A stretch of DNA of 41,322 bases from an uncultured Collinsella sp. GTDB lineage: Bacteria > Actinomycetota > Coriobacteriia > Coriobacteriales > Coriobacteriaceae. Position 1 is the first letter of the stretch. Every line of letters begins with the position of its first letter. The DNA is taken from contig UQLI01000018.1 in the NCBI GenBank assembly GCA_900541715.1, forward strand, positions 1 through 41,322, written 5' to 3'. The translations under genes and the position numbers were made by a program. Positions 8,044 to 15,711 of the stretch are shown here, piece after piece. The notes under the pieces were generated by a model that had not been told where the DNA came from, searched no databases, and was given only the letters and a program-made list of their open reading frames with translations.

Positions 8044-8075
8044 AAGACGGTCAACGAAAGTTGGCCGTCTTTTTT
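8044..8075 (+). terminator. Hairpin terminator, copy 2
   Basis: AAGACGGTCAAC (8044-8055), GAAA tetraloop, GTTGGCCGTCTT (8060-8071), then T-run. It stands in the duplicated tRNA-Lys tail with no intact gene immediately before it. Confidence 0.75.
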
Positions 8076-8118
8076 GCTGACCTCGCATGGGGTCGAACCC
8101 GTCGGTGCACAGCTGCTT

Positions 8119-8979
8119 TCACAGATCGAGCCTACCCTGGGGATCGGTAAAACCGTCAGTACCCTCCTTGAGTTTCTTCTCGTCTGCCTTCACACGACGC
8201 TCGAGCTTTTTTGTATCCTCGGCAGGCGGTAGGTTCTCGGGGACAATTCCGCGGTCGATGAGGCTGCCACGCACGCTTGTGTTGTTCTCGACGTGCTCTT
8301 GCTTGATCTGGTCCAGACCGTACAGGTCGTGTTCCTCGGCGTTGAAGGCCGTCATCGAGTTCGTAAGGTCCTTTGCTTTGATGAGGACATCGGCTAACCT
8401 GTCCGCCAATGCCGCGCTCTTGGGTACGCCGAGCTGCTGCTTCATTTCCGCCGTGCTTCTGCCGCCGAATAACGCTTCATCGCCCTTCGACTTGATGATC
8501 GCGAATCCTTTGGAGTCAACGCCGCGTTTGAACGCAATACCCGAGAGCTGTTTCTCTGAATCGGATAGCGAGTGGCGCGCCTGCAAGCGCTGAATCTCTG
8601 CGAAGCGCTGCTCTATGAGCTCTTGGCGGCGCGTCTGGACGGCAAAGTATGCCTGCGCGAGCGCGATCTCCGGCTTGTTTGGATCTCCGTTTTGGGCGAT
8701 TAAATAGCATGCGTAGCGCGTAAGTTTGTAGTCTTTAACCGCGCGAGCGGCGACACCGGCAGTTACCATTTTCGTGGTGTCACGAAAATGGGAATCAACT
8801 GGAGTTTTGTTTGTTTCGCACGAGACTTTTGCCCTCTTAACAACTTCGGCGAAGTTCTCCCATCGAGTGTACCCCATGGGTTCCATTAAATCGCGTGCGA
8901 GCCAATATTCAACGCCGTCTTCCACATTGGCGTAGCTATCAAGTTCGACACGCCACTTCTCGATATCTCTACTGTCCAT
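8119..8979 (-). CDS. dinD: DNA damage-inducible protein D (DinD-like)
   Basis: A 286-aa protein matching the DinD family by its N-terminal BRO-like part. Visible blocks are the EYWLARDLMEPMGYTRWENF region, KMVTAGVAARAVKDYKLTRY, YLIAQNGDPNKPEIALAQAY and FAVQTRRQELIEQ. E. coli DinD is an SOS-induced inhibitor of RecA filament activity; homologues are scattered and often lie in mobile regions. The start at 8979 is set by GAGGAGGAG just upstream. I see no clear LexA box in front of it. It stands alone beside the duplicated tRNA-Lys end, which fits acquisition by integration. Confidence 0.9.
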   Translation of the reverse strand: MDSRDIEKWRVELDSYANVEDGVEYWLARDLMEPMGYTRWENFAEVVKRAKVSCETNKTPVDSHFRDTTKMVTAGVAARAVKDYKLTRYACYLIAQNGDPNKPEIALAQAYFAVQTRRQELIEQRFAEIQRLQARHSLSDSEKQLSGIAFKRGVDSKGFAIIKSKGDEALFGGRSTAEMKQQLGVPKSAALADRLADVLIKAKDLTNSMTAFNAEEHDLYGLDQIKQEHVENNTSVRGSLIDRGIVPENLPPAEDTKKLERRVKADEKKLKEGTDGFTDPQGRLDL

Positions 8980-9062
8980 ATCTCCTCCTCGCTGGTCTAT
9001 TGTCTATGCGGGCTTTGCCCACTCTGTATTCAGAATAAGGATACGCTGCCGTGCGGACACGA

Positions 9063-9097
9063 ATGGGCCCGTGCTGCTTCGAGCTCACGGGGCCCAT
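9063..9097. terminator. Hairpin between dinD and the FAD oxidoreductase
   Basis: ATGGGCCC (9063-9070) pairs with GGGCCCAT (9090-9097), extended by GTG/CAC with one bulge. It could end the leftward oxidoreductase transcript, but there is no good U-tract on either strand. Confidence 0.4.
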
Positions 9098-9139
9098 GGA
9101 TATCGATTGGTTGTGTTCTGCTTTAGATAGGTGTCCGGT

Positions 9140-10666
9140 TTAATCCGCTCGATAGTGCGACCCGAGACTTTCAGTTCGCTTGCGCATGGCTTTGACCATT
9201 TCCTGTGCTAGTCGAATCTGCGACTGTAGGCGGGCGAGGGCTGCGATCTCGCTGTCATCGGTATGCGGCTTGCTCAGCGCCATGGCCTTGTCTTGCAGGC
9301 TTTCAAGCTGTTGCAGGGCCTCGGATAGGCCTGTTTCGGTCCTGTTGATCATGCAAAAGGTGCTCATCGTGTGCCTAAGGCTGTGTGTCAGGCGTTCGGC
9401 ATCTGTTGTGGCAATGCCATGCTGGGGGAGGGTGATATCCGCCTTCAGGGCTGCCTCAGGCTCTTTCTGCGCTGCAAGGGCTGCCGATGCGCCTGCGATG
9501 CGCCCGAACACGATGCCGTTGGCGCTTGACAAGCCACCGATGCGGTCGGCGCCGTGCATACCGCCTGTTGCCTCGCCGCAGGCGTAGAGGCCCTCAACAC
9601 CCGTGTATGCGGTCTTATCGATCTTGATGCCGCCGTTAGCAGCGTGGGCATACATCGCAACGCGCATCTCGTCAGCCGGGGCGATGCCGTGCTCGTCTTG
9701 CAGCCAGGTGGCAAAGGTCTGCACAAACTCTGGGACATCCTCGCGGGGGAAGTCGTAGCGGAGCGCCAGGCCTTCGGCACCTGCCCGATCGATGACGAGA
9801 TCGATAGCGTGGGAGGCCAGGCGTGACGTAAAGGGACCATATCCTGAGCGCTGCTCGAGCAGATCTTCCAGCTTGTCGTCGGCAATATCTGCCGGCTGGT
9901 CTACATGTACGTAACGCCAGGTTTTCTCGTTGAAGACCAGGTTGCGCTTGGGCTCGATGAGGCCGGGCATCATCTGCATGAACTCTATATTAGTAAGCGA
10001 TGCGCCGTGCGCCAGTGCGATGGCCTGCGAGGAGCTGAGCACATCAGCCGACGTAAGGCTGCGCTCGAACAGGCCGCCTGTGCCACCGGCTGCGATGATC
10101 GTGGCCTTGGCAGCAAAGGGCACGATTCGATCTTCGGTGAGGTCGTAGAGCACGGTTCCGGTTATTCTGCCGTTCGTGTCCTCAACAAGGTCGATAAGCT
10201 CATGGCGGGGGAGCAGGCGAATGCCGAGCGACTCGATCCGGGCCGTCAGAGCGTCCTCAAGGGGCTTGCGGGTGAGGCCGCGCCACATGCGCGTTTTGTG
10301 GTCAAAGCAGGGGATAAACTGCTTTTGCTGAGCGCTCTCAGCGCTTTGCGGACGCTGAAGCTCAACGCCCAGGTCTTGCTCGAGCCATTCAATTGCATGG
10401 GGAATGCCGTGGACAAACGTCTGGACAAGCTCGGGGTCGGCGACGCCGCCACCAACGGTCTGAATAGTGTCGATGAGGTCTTGTTCGTCGTCTTCGTTAA
10501 CGGGTCCGATAAGCCCCAGGCCCCAGGTTCCGGGGAAGAAGCTCGATCCACTCATAGTCTTGCCGGCGCTTGCCACGGTGACGGTTGCGCCCGTGCGTGC
10601 CGCTTCGATGGCGGCGCAAAGGCCCGCAATGCCAGATCCAATTACCAGTACATCAGTCGATTCCAT
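9140..10666 (-). CDS. FAD-dependent oxidoreductase, fumarate reductase/L-aspartate oxidase-like
   Basis: A 508-aa soluble flavoprotein. The Rossmann FAD motif is VLVIGSGIAGLCAAIEAA (GxGxxG at 10-15). AAGGTGGLFERS lies in the middle. The C-terminal half carries the FAD_binding_2 signature: H-A-A-N-G-G-I-K-I-D, then GLYACGEATGGMHGADRIGG, then a helical C-terminal domain. It has no signal peptide, Tat motif, haem site or FMN domain, so it is not one of the secreted flavocytochromes common in Coriobacteria. NadB is a close relative, but no nadA/nadC is adjacent, so substrate and electron partner are unknown. The start at 10666 is chosen because AAAGGA precedes it; the ORF extends 19 codons further without a ribosome-binding site. 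Confidence 0.85.
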   Translation of the reverse strand: MESTDVLVIGSGIAGLCAAIEAARTGATVTVASAGKTMSGSSFFPGTWGLGLIGPVNEDDEQDLIDTIQTVGGGVADPELVQTFVHGIPHAIEWLEQDLGVELQRPQSAESAQQKQFIPCFDHKTRMWRGLTRKPLEDALTARIESLGIRLLPRHELIDLVEDTNGRITGTVLYDLTEDRIVPFAAKATIIAAGGTGGLFERSLTSADVLSSSQAIALAHGASLTNIEFMQMMPGLIEPKRNLVFNEKTWRYVHVDQPADIADDKLEDLLEQRSGYGPFTSRLASHAIDLVIDRAGAEGLALRYDFPREDVPEFVQTFATWLQDEHGIAPADEMRVAMYAHAANGGIKIDKTAYTGVEGLYACGEATGGMHGADRIGGLSSANGIVFGRIAGASAALAAQKEPEAALKADITLPQHGIATTDAERLTHSLRHTMSTFCMINRTETGLSEALQQLESLQDKAMALSKPHTDDSEIAALARLQSQIRLAQEMVKAMRKRTESLGSHYRAD

Positions 10667-10852
10667 CGGATTCCTTTCTCGTCCGGCGCATTGTCGCACG
10701 GGTGATCGGCAATGGGGCCGCAAAGACTCGGCAAATCGGTAAAGGGTAAATATGGCAGATGGGCGTCATGGACGCTCTGACGCTCCATCTCATCACATCT
10801 TGTATTTCGCCCCAACTGATATATCGGCATTAGCTACCCTGCGCCAGCGCAA

Positions 10853-10887
10853 ACAAAAAGAGCCGCTACCCGGGTGGGTAGCGGCTC
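10853..10887 (-). terminator. Terminator of the GGGtGRT operon
   Basis: A 12-bp stem (GAGCCGCTACCC, 10860-10871; GGGTAGCGGCTC, 10876-10887) with a 4-nt loop. Read on the minus strand it is followed by TTTTTGTTTG. It lies 35 bp after the GGGtGRT stop codon. The rest of the 10667-10852 gap shows no gene. Confidence 0.88.
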
Positions 10888-10922
10888 CAAAGCTCAACTA
10901 TATGAGCATCGCGCGGGCGCGA

Positions 10923-11927
10923 TTAGGCCTTGAGGGCCTCCTCGACGGCGACAGCGCAGGCGACGGTGGCACCGACCATGGGGTTGTTGCCCATGCCGAT
11001 GAGACCCATCATGTCGACGTGCGCAGGCACGGAGGAAGAACCGGCGAACTGGGCGTCGGAGTGCATACGGCCCATGGTGTCGGTCATGCCGTAAGAGGCA
11101 GGGCCGGCGCCCATGTTGTCCGGGTGCAGGGTACGGCCAGTGCCGCCACCAGAAGCGACGGAGAAGTACTTCTTGCCAGCCTCGAGGCGCTCCTTCTTGT
11201 AGGTGCCAGCGACGGGGTGCTGGAAGCGCGTGGGGTTGGTGGAGTTACCGGTAATCGAGATGTCGACGTTCTCGTGCCACATGATGGCAACGCCCTCGCG
11301 GACGTCGTCGGCGCCGTAGCAGTTGACGGCGGCGCGGGGACCATCGGAGTAGGGGATGGTCTCGACGACCTTGAGCTCGCCCGTGAAGTAGTCGAACTGG
11401 GTCTTCACGTAGGTGAAGCCGTTGATGCGGGCGATGATCTGAGCGGCGTCCTTGCCCAGACCGTTGAGGATAACGCGCAGCGGCTTCTTGCGAGCCTTGT
11501 TGGCGTTCAGAGCCAGGCCGATAGCGCCCTCAGCGGCAGCGAAGGACTCGTGGCCGGCCAGGAAGGCGAAGCACTCGGTGTCGTCGGAGAGCAGCATAGC
11601 GCCCAGGTTGCCGTGGCCCAGACCAACCTTGCGGTCCTCGGCGACGGAGCCGGGAACGGTGAAGGCCTGGATGCCCTCGCCGATGATGGCGGCAGCCTCA
11701 GAAGCGGACTTGGCGCCACGCTTGACAGCGAGAGCGCAACCGAGGGTGTAGGCCCACTCGGCGTTCTGGAAGGCGATGGACTGGGTGTTGTTGACGATCT
11801 CACGCGGGTTGAAGCCCTTGTCGGTGCAGATCTGCAGAGCTTCCTCGAGGGAGGCGATGCCGTTGTCGGCGAGGCACTTGTTGATCTTGTCAGCGCGGCG
11901 CTCGTAACCTTCGAACGTAACAGTCAT
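10923..11927 (-). CDS. GGGtGRT protein
   Basis: A 334-aa cytoplasmic protein of the family named after its conserved motif, here SGGGTGRT at 259-266 followed by LHPDNMGAGPASYGMTDTMGR. Other blocks that look conserved are GHGNLGAMLLSDDTECFAFLAGHESFAAAEGAIG (about 104-137) and the C-terminal GLIGMGNNPMVGATVACAVAVEEAL. The family is widespread in anaerobes and almost always paired with a NifU-like scaffold gene, as here (18 nt upstream). Its biochemical function is not established to my knowledge. Involvement in Fe-S or sulfur metabolism is inferred from the pairing. Confidence 0.9.
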   Translation of the reverse strand: MTVTFEGYERRADKINKCLADNGIASLEEALQICTDKGFNPREIVNNTQSIAFQNAEWAYTLGCALAVKRGAKSASEAAAIIGEGIQAFTVPGSVAEDRKVGLGHGNLGAMLLSDDTECFAFLAGHESFAAAEGAIGLALNANKARKKPLRVILNGLGKDAAQIIARINGFTYVKTQFDYFTGELKVVETIPYSDGPRAAVNCYGADDVREGVAIMWHENVDISITGNSTNPTRFQHPVAGTYKKERLEAGKKYFSVASGGGTGRTLHPDNMGAGPASYGMTDTMGRMHSDAQFAGSSSVPAHVDMMGLIGMGNNPMVGATVACAVAVEEALKA

Positions 11928-11945
11928 AGTTATTTCCCTCCCTTT

Positions 11946-12680
11946 CTACTCGTGAACCGGGAACACGCTGGCGACGGAGTGAGTCTCCTCGTCGGTGCGC
12001 GGGTCGATGTACTTGGCAGCGTTCTCCCACTGACCATAGTGGCCCATAGCGCCAGCGATGGCCTCCTCGGGGGTCTTGCCGGCCTTGACGGCGTCGGTGA
12101 ACTTGCCGAGGTTCAGGAACTCGAATGCGATGATCTCGTTCTTGTCGTTGAGAGCCATGCGGGTGACATAGCCCTGAGCGAGCTCGAGGTAACGAGCGCC
12201 CTTGGCCTTGGTGCCGAACATGGTGCCGACCTGAGAGCGAAGGCCCTTGCCGAGGTCGTCGAGGGAGGCGCCCACGGGCAGGCCGCCCTCGGAGAACGCG
12301 GTCTGGCTGCGGCCGTAAACGATCTGCAGGAAGATCTCGCGCATAGCAACGTTGATGGCGTCGCAGACGAGGTCGGTGTTGAGGGCCTCGAGGATGGTCT
12401 TACCGGGAAGGATCTCGGAAGCCATGGCGGCAGAGTGGGTCATGCCCGAGCAGCCGATGGTCTCAACGAGGGCCTCCTCGATGATGCCGTCCTTGACGTT
12501 CAGCGTGAGCTTGCAGGCGCCCTGCTGAGGTGCGCACCAACCCACACCGTGCGTAAGACCGGAGATGTCGGAAATCTCCTTAGCCTGGACCCACTTGCCC
12601 TCCTCGGGGATGGGTGCGGGGCCGTGGTATGCACCCTTGGCAACGGGGCACATGTTCTCCACTTCCTGTGAGTACTGCAT
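11946..12680 (-). CDS. NifU/IscU-like iron-sulfur cluster assembly scaffold protein
   Basis: A 244-aa protein with a NifU_N-type core: C49 (GVGWCAP), C56, then ETIGCSGMTHSAAMASEIL with C77, and C106 in TDLVCDAIN. C11 near the N-terminus is extra. The middle motif resembles the G-C-x-A...S..M..E segment of IscU scaffolds that hold a cluster during transfer. The protein is longer than IscU (about 130 aa), with an additional C-terminal half (FEFLNLGKFTDAVKAGKTPEEAI..). The start at 12680 follows GAGAGGAGAG. It is first in an operon with the GGGtGRT gene and separate from the suf operon, suggesting a specialised rather than general role. Confidence 0.87.
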   Translation of the reverse strand: MQYSQEVENMCPVAKGAYHGPAPIPEEGKWVQAKEISDISGLTHGVGWCAPQQGACKLTLNVKDGIIEEALVETIGCSGMTHSAAMASEILPGKTILEALNTDLVCDAINVAMREIFLQIVYGRSQTAFSEGGLPVGASLDDLGKGLRSQVGTMFGTKAKGARYLELAQGYVTRMALNDKNEIIAFEFLNLGKFTDAVKAGKTPEEAIAGAMGHYGQWENAAKYIDPRTDEETHSVASVFPVHE

Positions 12681-13083
12681 GCCTCTCCTCTCTATCGTGT
12701 TGGCGTCCCGTCTGGGGGTCGTGGCTGGCGATTGCCGGGCGACCCTTCGAAAGGGACATGACATGCAGCCCCTATAATACCGCGAAATGCACGGAATATT
12801 CGGCGAACGGCTCAGTTTTCGTAGCGAGAAGTCCGGAAGTTTTAATTGAAACGGTTTAACGCTATGTTCTGTGGTCGCGAACTTCCGTAGAGGGGGTCCG
12901 TCTTTGGCAAGCTTTTGGTCAGCTCTTGTAAGCGTTGCAGGGGTTGACCTGTTGCAACGGTGCCGTTCGCCGCCTGATTACTGCCTTTGGCCGCGCGAGT
13001 GTATTGTTTTGCGTGAATGTTTTGATGGCACGCTTCAATCGTGCTGTATTGGATGGCAAGCAGATCCCGGTGAAGGGAGCGCC
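12681..13083. other. Intergenic region between the scaffold operon and RAYT
   Basis: About 400 bp without a gene. It should hold the divergent promoters. A TATTAT box on the minus strand (12774-12779 region) could be the scaffold -10, but its -35 is poor. A short hairpin CCCTT-CGA-AAGGG lies at about 12743-12755. An 8-bp inverted repeat CGGAAGTT (12834-12841)/AACTTCCG (12880-12887) with a 38-nt spacer ends in GTAG, reminiscent of REP feet, but this is weak. Confidence 0.4.
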
Positions 13084-13893
13084 ATGCAGCGCGTTTGGAG
13101 AACGGTTACCGGCTTTTACCATGTCTGTGCCCGCGGTACGGGCAAGCGGCTCATCTTTGAGGGCGATGACGACCGGTGGGAGTTTTTGGAGCTGATGCGC
13201 GAGTGCTGTCGCGAGGAGGGCGTGACGGTTATCGCCTGGTGCCTTATGGGCAATCACGTGCATTTGGTGCTTGCAGATTACGAGGACAGGATGAGCGCGG
13301 CAATGCGCCGGCTGCTTTTGACGTACGCGCGGCGGTTCAATAAGCGCACGGGGCGCACAGGCCATCTGTTCCAAAACCGTTTTGACCGGCGCTCGCTCGA
13401 TACCGACTGGCAGGTGATGGAGGCTATTCGCTCTGTACACGCCGATCCGCAGGAGGTGGGCGTTAGCCTAATCGAGCGTTATCCCTGGAGCAGCTTTCCG
13501 GAACATCTACGCGCTTACGACGGTGATGTGGCCGATGCCGCGAGGGGATTTTCTGATCCTTCTTGTGTGCTTGAGCTTTTTGGCTCTGCCGAGGGCTTTA
13601 TTGCCTATTCGCTTTCGACGCCCGACGGCAGTGAGCCAGCGCTGTGCGATATGAAAGAGACGGAGTGGGAACGCCACGCCTTTGCCGACAAGATGGCGAA
13701 GAGCCTCGGGGTTCCGCTCAACGAACTCAAGACCGTTGCGCCCTCGCGGCGAGACAGAATCATTTTCGCTCTGCACGATGGCGGCTACACGGTGCGCGAG
13801 GTCGAACGGTATACGGGAATCAGCAAGAGTACCGTATCTCGTATCGTGCGCGCTTATGCGCGGGTGAAGGCACAGGCTGAGCTCTCGGAATAG
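13084..13893 (+). CDS. REP-associated tyrosine transposase (RAYT, Y1_Tnp/IS200-like)
   Basis: A 269-aa HUH-type protein. The N-terminal Y1_Tnp fold shows TGFYHVCARGTGKRLIF, the HUH metal motif as MGNHVHLVL (H58, H60), and the candidate catalytic Tyr81 in LTYARRFNKRTGRTGHLFQNRF. The last segment is typical of RAYTs. The C-terminal part carries a helix-turn-helix (about 225-258: GGYTVREVERYTGISKSTVSR). RAYTs nick single-stranded REP hairpins and are single-copy domesticated relatives of IS200/IS605 transposases. The start at 13084 follows AAGGGAG; the ORF is open further upstream without a ribosome-binding site. No flanking IS ends are evident. A palindromic element lies 54 bp after the stop. 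Confidence 0.9.
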   Translation: MQRVWRTVTGFYHVCARGTGKRLIFEGDDDRWEFLELMRECCREEGVTVIAWCLMGNHVHLVLADYEDRMSAAMRRLLLTYARRFNKRTGRTGHLFQNRFDRRSLDTDWQVMEAIRSVHADPQEVGVSLIERYPWSSFPEHLRAYDGDVADAARGFSDPSCVLELFGSAEGFIAYSLSTPDGSEPALCDMKETEWERHAFADKMAKSLGVPLNELKTVAPSRRDRIIFALHDGGYTVREVERYTGISKSTVSRIVRAYARVKAQAELSE

Positions 13894-13897
13894 AAAA

Positions 13898-13930
13898 TGG
13901 CCGAACCACTCTTGTCAAGCGATTCGGCCA
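13898..13930 (-). terminator. suf operon terminator
   Basis: TGGCCGAA (13898-13905) pairs with TTCGGCCA (13923-13930) over a 17-nt loop. Read leftwards the hairpin is followed by TTTTCTATT, a plausible U-tract after the last suf gene, which ends at 13959. On the plus strand no T-run follows, so it is a poor terminator for RAYT. Confidence 0.65.
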
Positions 13931-13947
13931 ACAAAAATCTTAAGATT

Positions 13948-13978
13948 TGGGACAAGTTCTACTGATTATTATGTCCCG
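13948..13978. repeat. 31-bp palindromic element A (TGGGACAA ... TGTCCC)
   Basis: Starts TGGGACAA and ends TGTCCCG with a 16-nt centre. It is preceded by CTTAAGATTT, as is element C at 19369, so 17-18 bp are identical between the two sites 5.4 kb apart. It overlaps the last codons of sufU and lies 54 bp downstream of the RAYT stop. Confidence 0.7.
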
Positions 13979-14393
13979 TGAGCATGCCGTCGAGGGTGCG
14001 CCAGGCGAGCTCGGCGCATTTGACGCGGGCGGGCATGTGCGAGATGTCCTGGAGCTGGGCGGCTTCGTCCAGGTCTTCCAGGTCCTCCTCGGAGAGCTGC
14101 TCGCCGCGGATCATGGCAAGGAAGAGCTCTGCTAGGCGGCGAGCTTCCTCGACGGTCTCGCCGGTGATGAGGTCGGCCATGATGTCGGCGCTGGCCTGAC
14201 TGATGGCGCAGCCGTGGCCGGTAAAGGAGGCCTCCTCGATCACGCCCTTCTCGACGCGCAGCTGCAAGGTGAGCTCGTCGCCGCAGCTGGGGTTGATGCC
14301 GTCGTGCTCGTGCGTGGGAGCATCCATCTCATACTTATAGTCGGGGTGCGAGTTGTGCTCCATAAATGTGGTGGAGGTGTACAGATTACCCAT
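13959..14393 (-). CDS. sufU: SufU-type Fe-S assembly protein (zinc-dependent sulfurtransferase)
   Basis: A 144-aa IscU-fold protein. The zinc/sulfur-acceptor residues match SufU: C37 and D39 in INPSCGDELTLQL, C62 in GHGCAISQASADIM, and C126 in ARVKCAELAW. The SufU insertion before the last Cys (RGEQLSEEDLEDLDEAAQLQDI) separates it from IscU. In Gram-positive bacteria SufU accepts persulfide sulfur from SufS and passes it to SufBCD. The start at 14393 overlaps the end of sufS by 8 nt, with GGAG upstream; the ORF extends further but without support. It is the last gene of the operon. Its final codons overlap palindromic element A. Confidence 0.95.
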   Translation of the reverse strand: MGNLYTSTTFMEHNSHPDYKYEMDAPTHEHDGINPSCGDELTLQLRVEKGVIEEASFTGHGCAISQASADIMADLITGETVEEARRLAELFLAMIRGEQLSEEDLEDLDEAAQLQDISHMPARVKCAELAWRTLDGMLTGHNNQ

Positions 14394-15711
14394 TGAACGT
14401 GCTCCAAACGTGATGCAGGCCGGCGATGAACTTGTCGATGTCGGCCTTGTCGTTGTAGAAGGCCACGCTGGCGCGGCAGCAGGCAAGGTTCTCGACGCCC
14501 AGCCAGGTGAGCAGCGGCTGCGCGCAGTGGTGGCCGGCGCGTATGCAGACGCCGTCCATGTCCATGATGCTCGCGACGTCGTGCGGGTGGATGCCCTTGA
14601 CGTTAAAGCTCACAACGCCGTGGTGGTTGTCCCAATAGATGGAGCCGATGATCTGGACAAAGTCGAGCTGCATGAGCTCGCCCATCAGATAGTGGACGAG
14701 TGCCTGCTCGCGGGCCTGGATGTTCTCGTAACCCACGGTGTTGACCAGGTAGTCGAGTGCCGCACCCGTGGCGAAGATGCCGGCGGCGTCCTGCGTGCCG
14801 GCCTCGAATTTCTCGGGAACGGGCGCCCAGACGGCGTCCTGCTCGGTGACCGAATCGATCATCTCGCCACCGGTAAGCACTGGCGGCATGGCGTTGAGCA
14901 GGTCCATCTTGCCCCACAGCACGCCGATGCCCATGGGGCCCATGGCCTTGTGCGCGCTAAAGGCAAAGAAGTCGGCGCCCAGGTCGGCCACATCGACCGG
15001 CATGTGCGGCAGCGACTGCGCGCCGTCGACGACCAGATAGCCGCCGTACTTGTGCACGAGCTTGCCGAGGTTCTTGACCGGGTTCTCGACTCCTAGCACG
15101 TTGGAGACCTGACCCACGGCCAGGATCTTGGTCTTGGGTCCCACCTTGGCCAGAACCTCCTCGGTGGTGAGCTGGCCGGTCTTGGTGGGATAGAGGTAGA
15201 CGAGCTTGGCGCCGGTCTCGCGGCAGACCTGCTGCCACGGAATCAGGTTGGAGTGGTGCTCCATGATGGTGATGACGACCTCGTCACCGGGCTCGAGCAC
15301 CGTGGGTGCAAAGCTCTTGGCGACCAGGTTGAGCGACTCGCTCGTGTTGCGGGTGAAGACGACCTCGTTGGCCTGTGAGGCACCGATGAGGTCGGCGATC
15401 TGCTGGCGGACTTTCGCGATGGCGTCGGTGGCCTCGACGGACAGCGAGTACAGGCCACGCAGGGGGTTGGCGTTCATGCGCTGATAGAAGTCGCGCTCGG
15501 CGTCGAGCACGCAGGCAGGGCGCTGCGCGGTGGCGGCACTATCGAGGAAGGCGATCTCGGGGTGTTGCTGGAACAGCGGGAACTGTGCCTTGTAGGGATT
15601 GGTCTCGATGTCGACGGTAGGCCAGCCGCGCGAGGCCTCGTCGCTGGCGTCGAGCTCCATAGGCTCCGGTGCGGTACAGGTATCGCATTTAACGTGCTCG
15701 GTGTCGATCAT
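14386..15711 (-). CDS. sufS: Cysteine desulfurase SufS
   Basis: A 441-aa PLP-dependent class V aminotransferase-fold enzyme that removes sulfur from cysteine, leaving a persulfide on the enzyme. It shows FLDSAATAQRP, the ATDAIAKVR helix, MEHHSNLIPWQ, VDGAQSLPHMPVDV, the PLP lysine K255 in FSAHKAMGP, and the catalytic C396 in RAGHHCAQPLL, typical of group II (SufS) enzymes. Compared with the usual roughly 405 aa, it has about 35 extra N-terminal residues containing a C-x2-C pair (VKCDTC, C9/C12). The start overlaps the sufD stop as ATGA. It is a partner of SufU, encoded next. Confidence 0.96.
   Translation of the reverse strand: MIDTEHVKCDTCTAPEPMELDASDEASRGWPTVDIETNPYKAQFPLFQQHPEIAFLDSAATAQRPACVLDAERDFYQRMNANPLRGLYSLSVEATDAIAKVRQQIADLIGASQANEVVFTRNTSESLNLVAKSFAPTVLEPGDEVVITIMEHHSNLIPWQQVCRETGAKLVYLYPTKTGQLTTEEVLAKVGPKTKILAVGQVSNVLGVENPVKNLGKLVHKYGGYLVVDGAQSLPHMPVDVADLGADFFAFSAHKAMGPMGIGVLWGKMDLLNAMPPVLTGGEMIDSVTEQDAVWAPVPEKFEAGTQDAAGIFATGAALDYLVNTVGYENIQAREQALVHYLMGELMQLDFVQIIGSIYWDNHHGVVSFNVKGIHPHDVASIMDMDGVCIRAGHHCAQPLLTWLGVENLACCRASVAFYNDKADIDKFIAGLHHVWSTFNG

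Larger units (their letters stand above)
7837..8105 (+). repeat. Direct duplication of the tRNA-Lys 3' end and terminator tail (offset 178 bp)
   Basis: Copy 1 (7837-7927) begins in the T-arm of tRNA-Lys (GACCCCCTGACGGCCC) and ends with a 37-bp block at 7891-7927. Copy 2 (8015-8105) begins GACCCCCTGAGGGCCC and ends with the same block at 8069-8105, with one mismatch in 37. The offset is 178 bp at both ends. Between them the terminator stems differ in sequence but keep the hairpin shape. The unique part (about 7928-8014) contains hairpins AAATGC-GTAA-GCATTT and GGCGCC-TT-GGCGCC and no gene. This is the arrangement left by integration at, or unequal recombination over, a tRNA 3' end. Confidence 0.8.

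Noticed and set aside
10752..12671. A 639-codon plus-strand frame opposite the GGGtGRT and scaffold genes
   Set aside because: Composition (Val/Gly/Ala/Asp-rich) is typical of an antisense shadow, and both minus-strand genes are recognisable families with ribosome-binding sites.
12834..12887. Inverted repeat with GTAG foot as a REP element of the RAYT
   Set aside because: Only 8-bp arms 38 nt apart and a single occurrence; the 31-bp palindromes are a better candidate.
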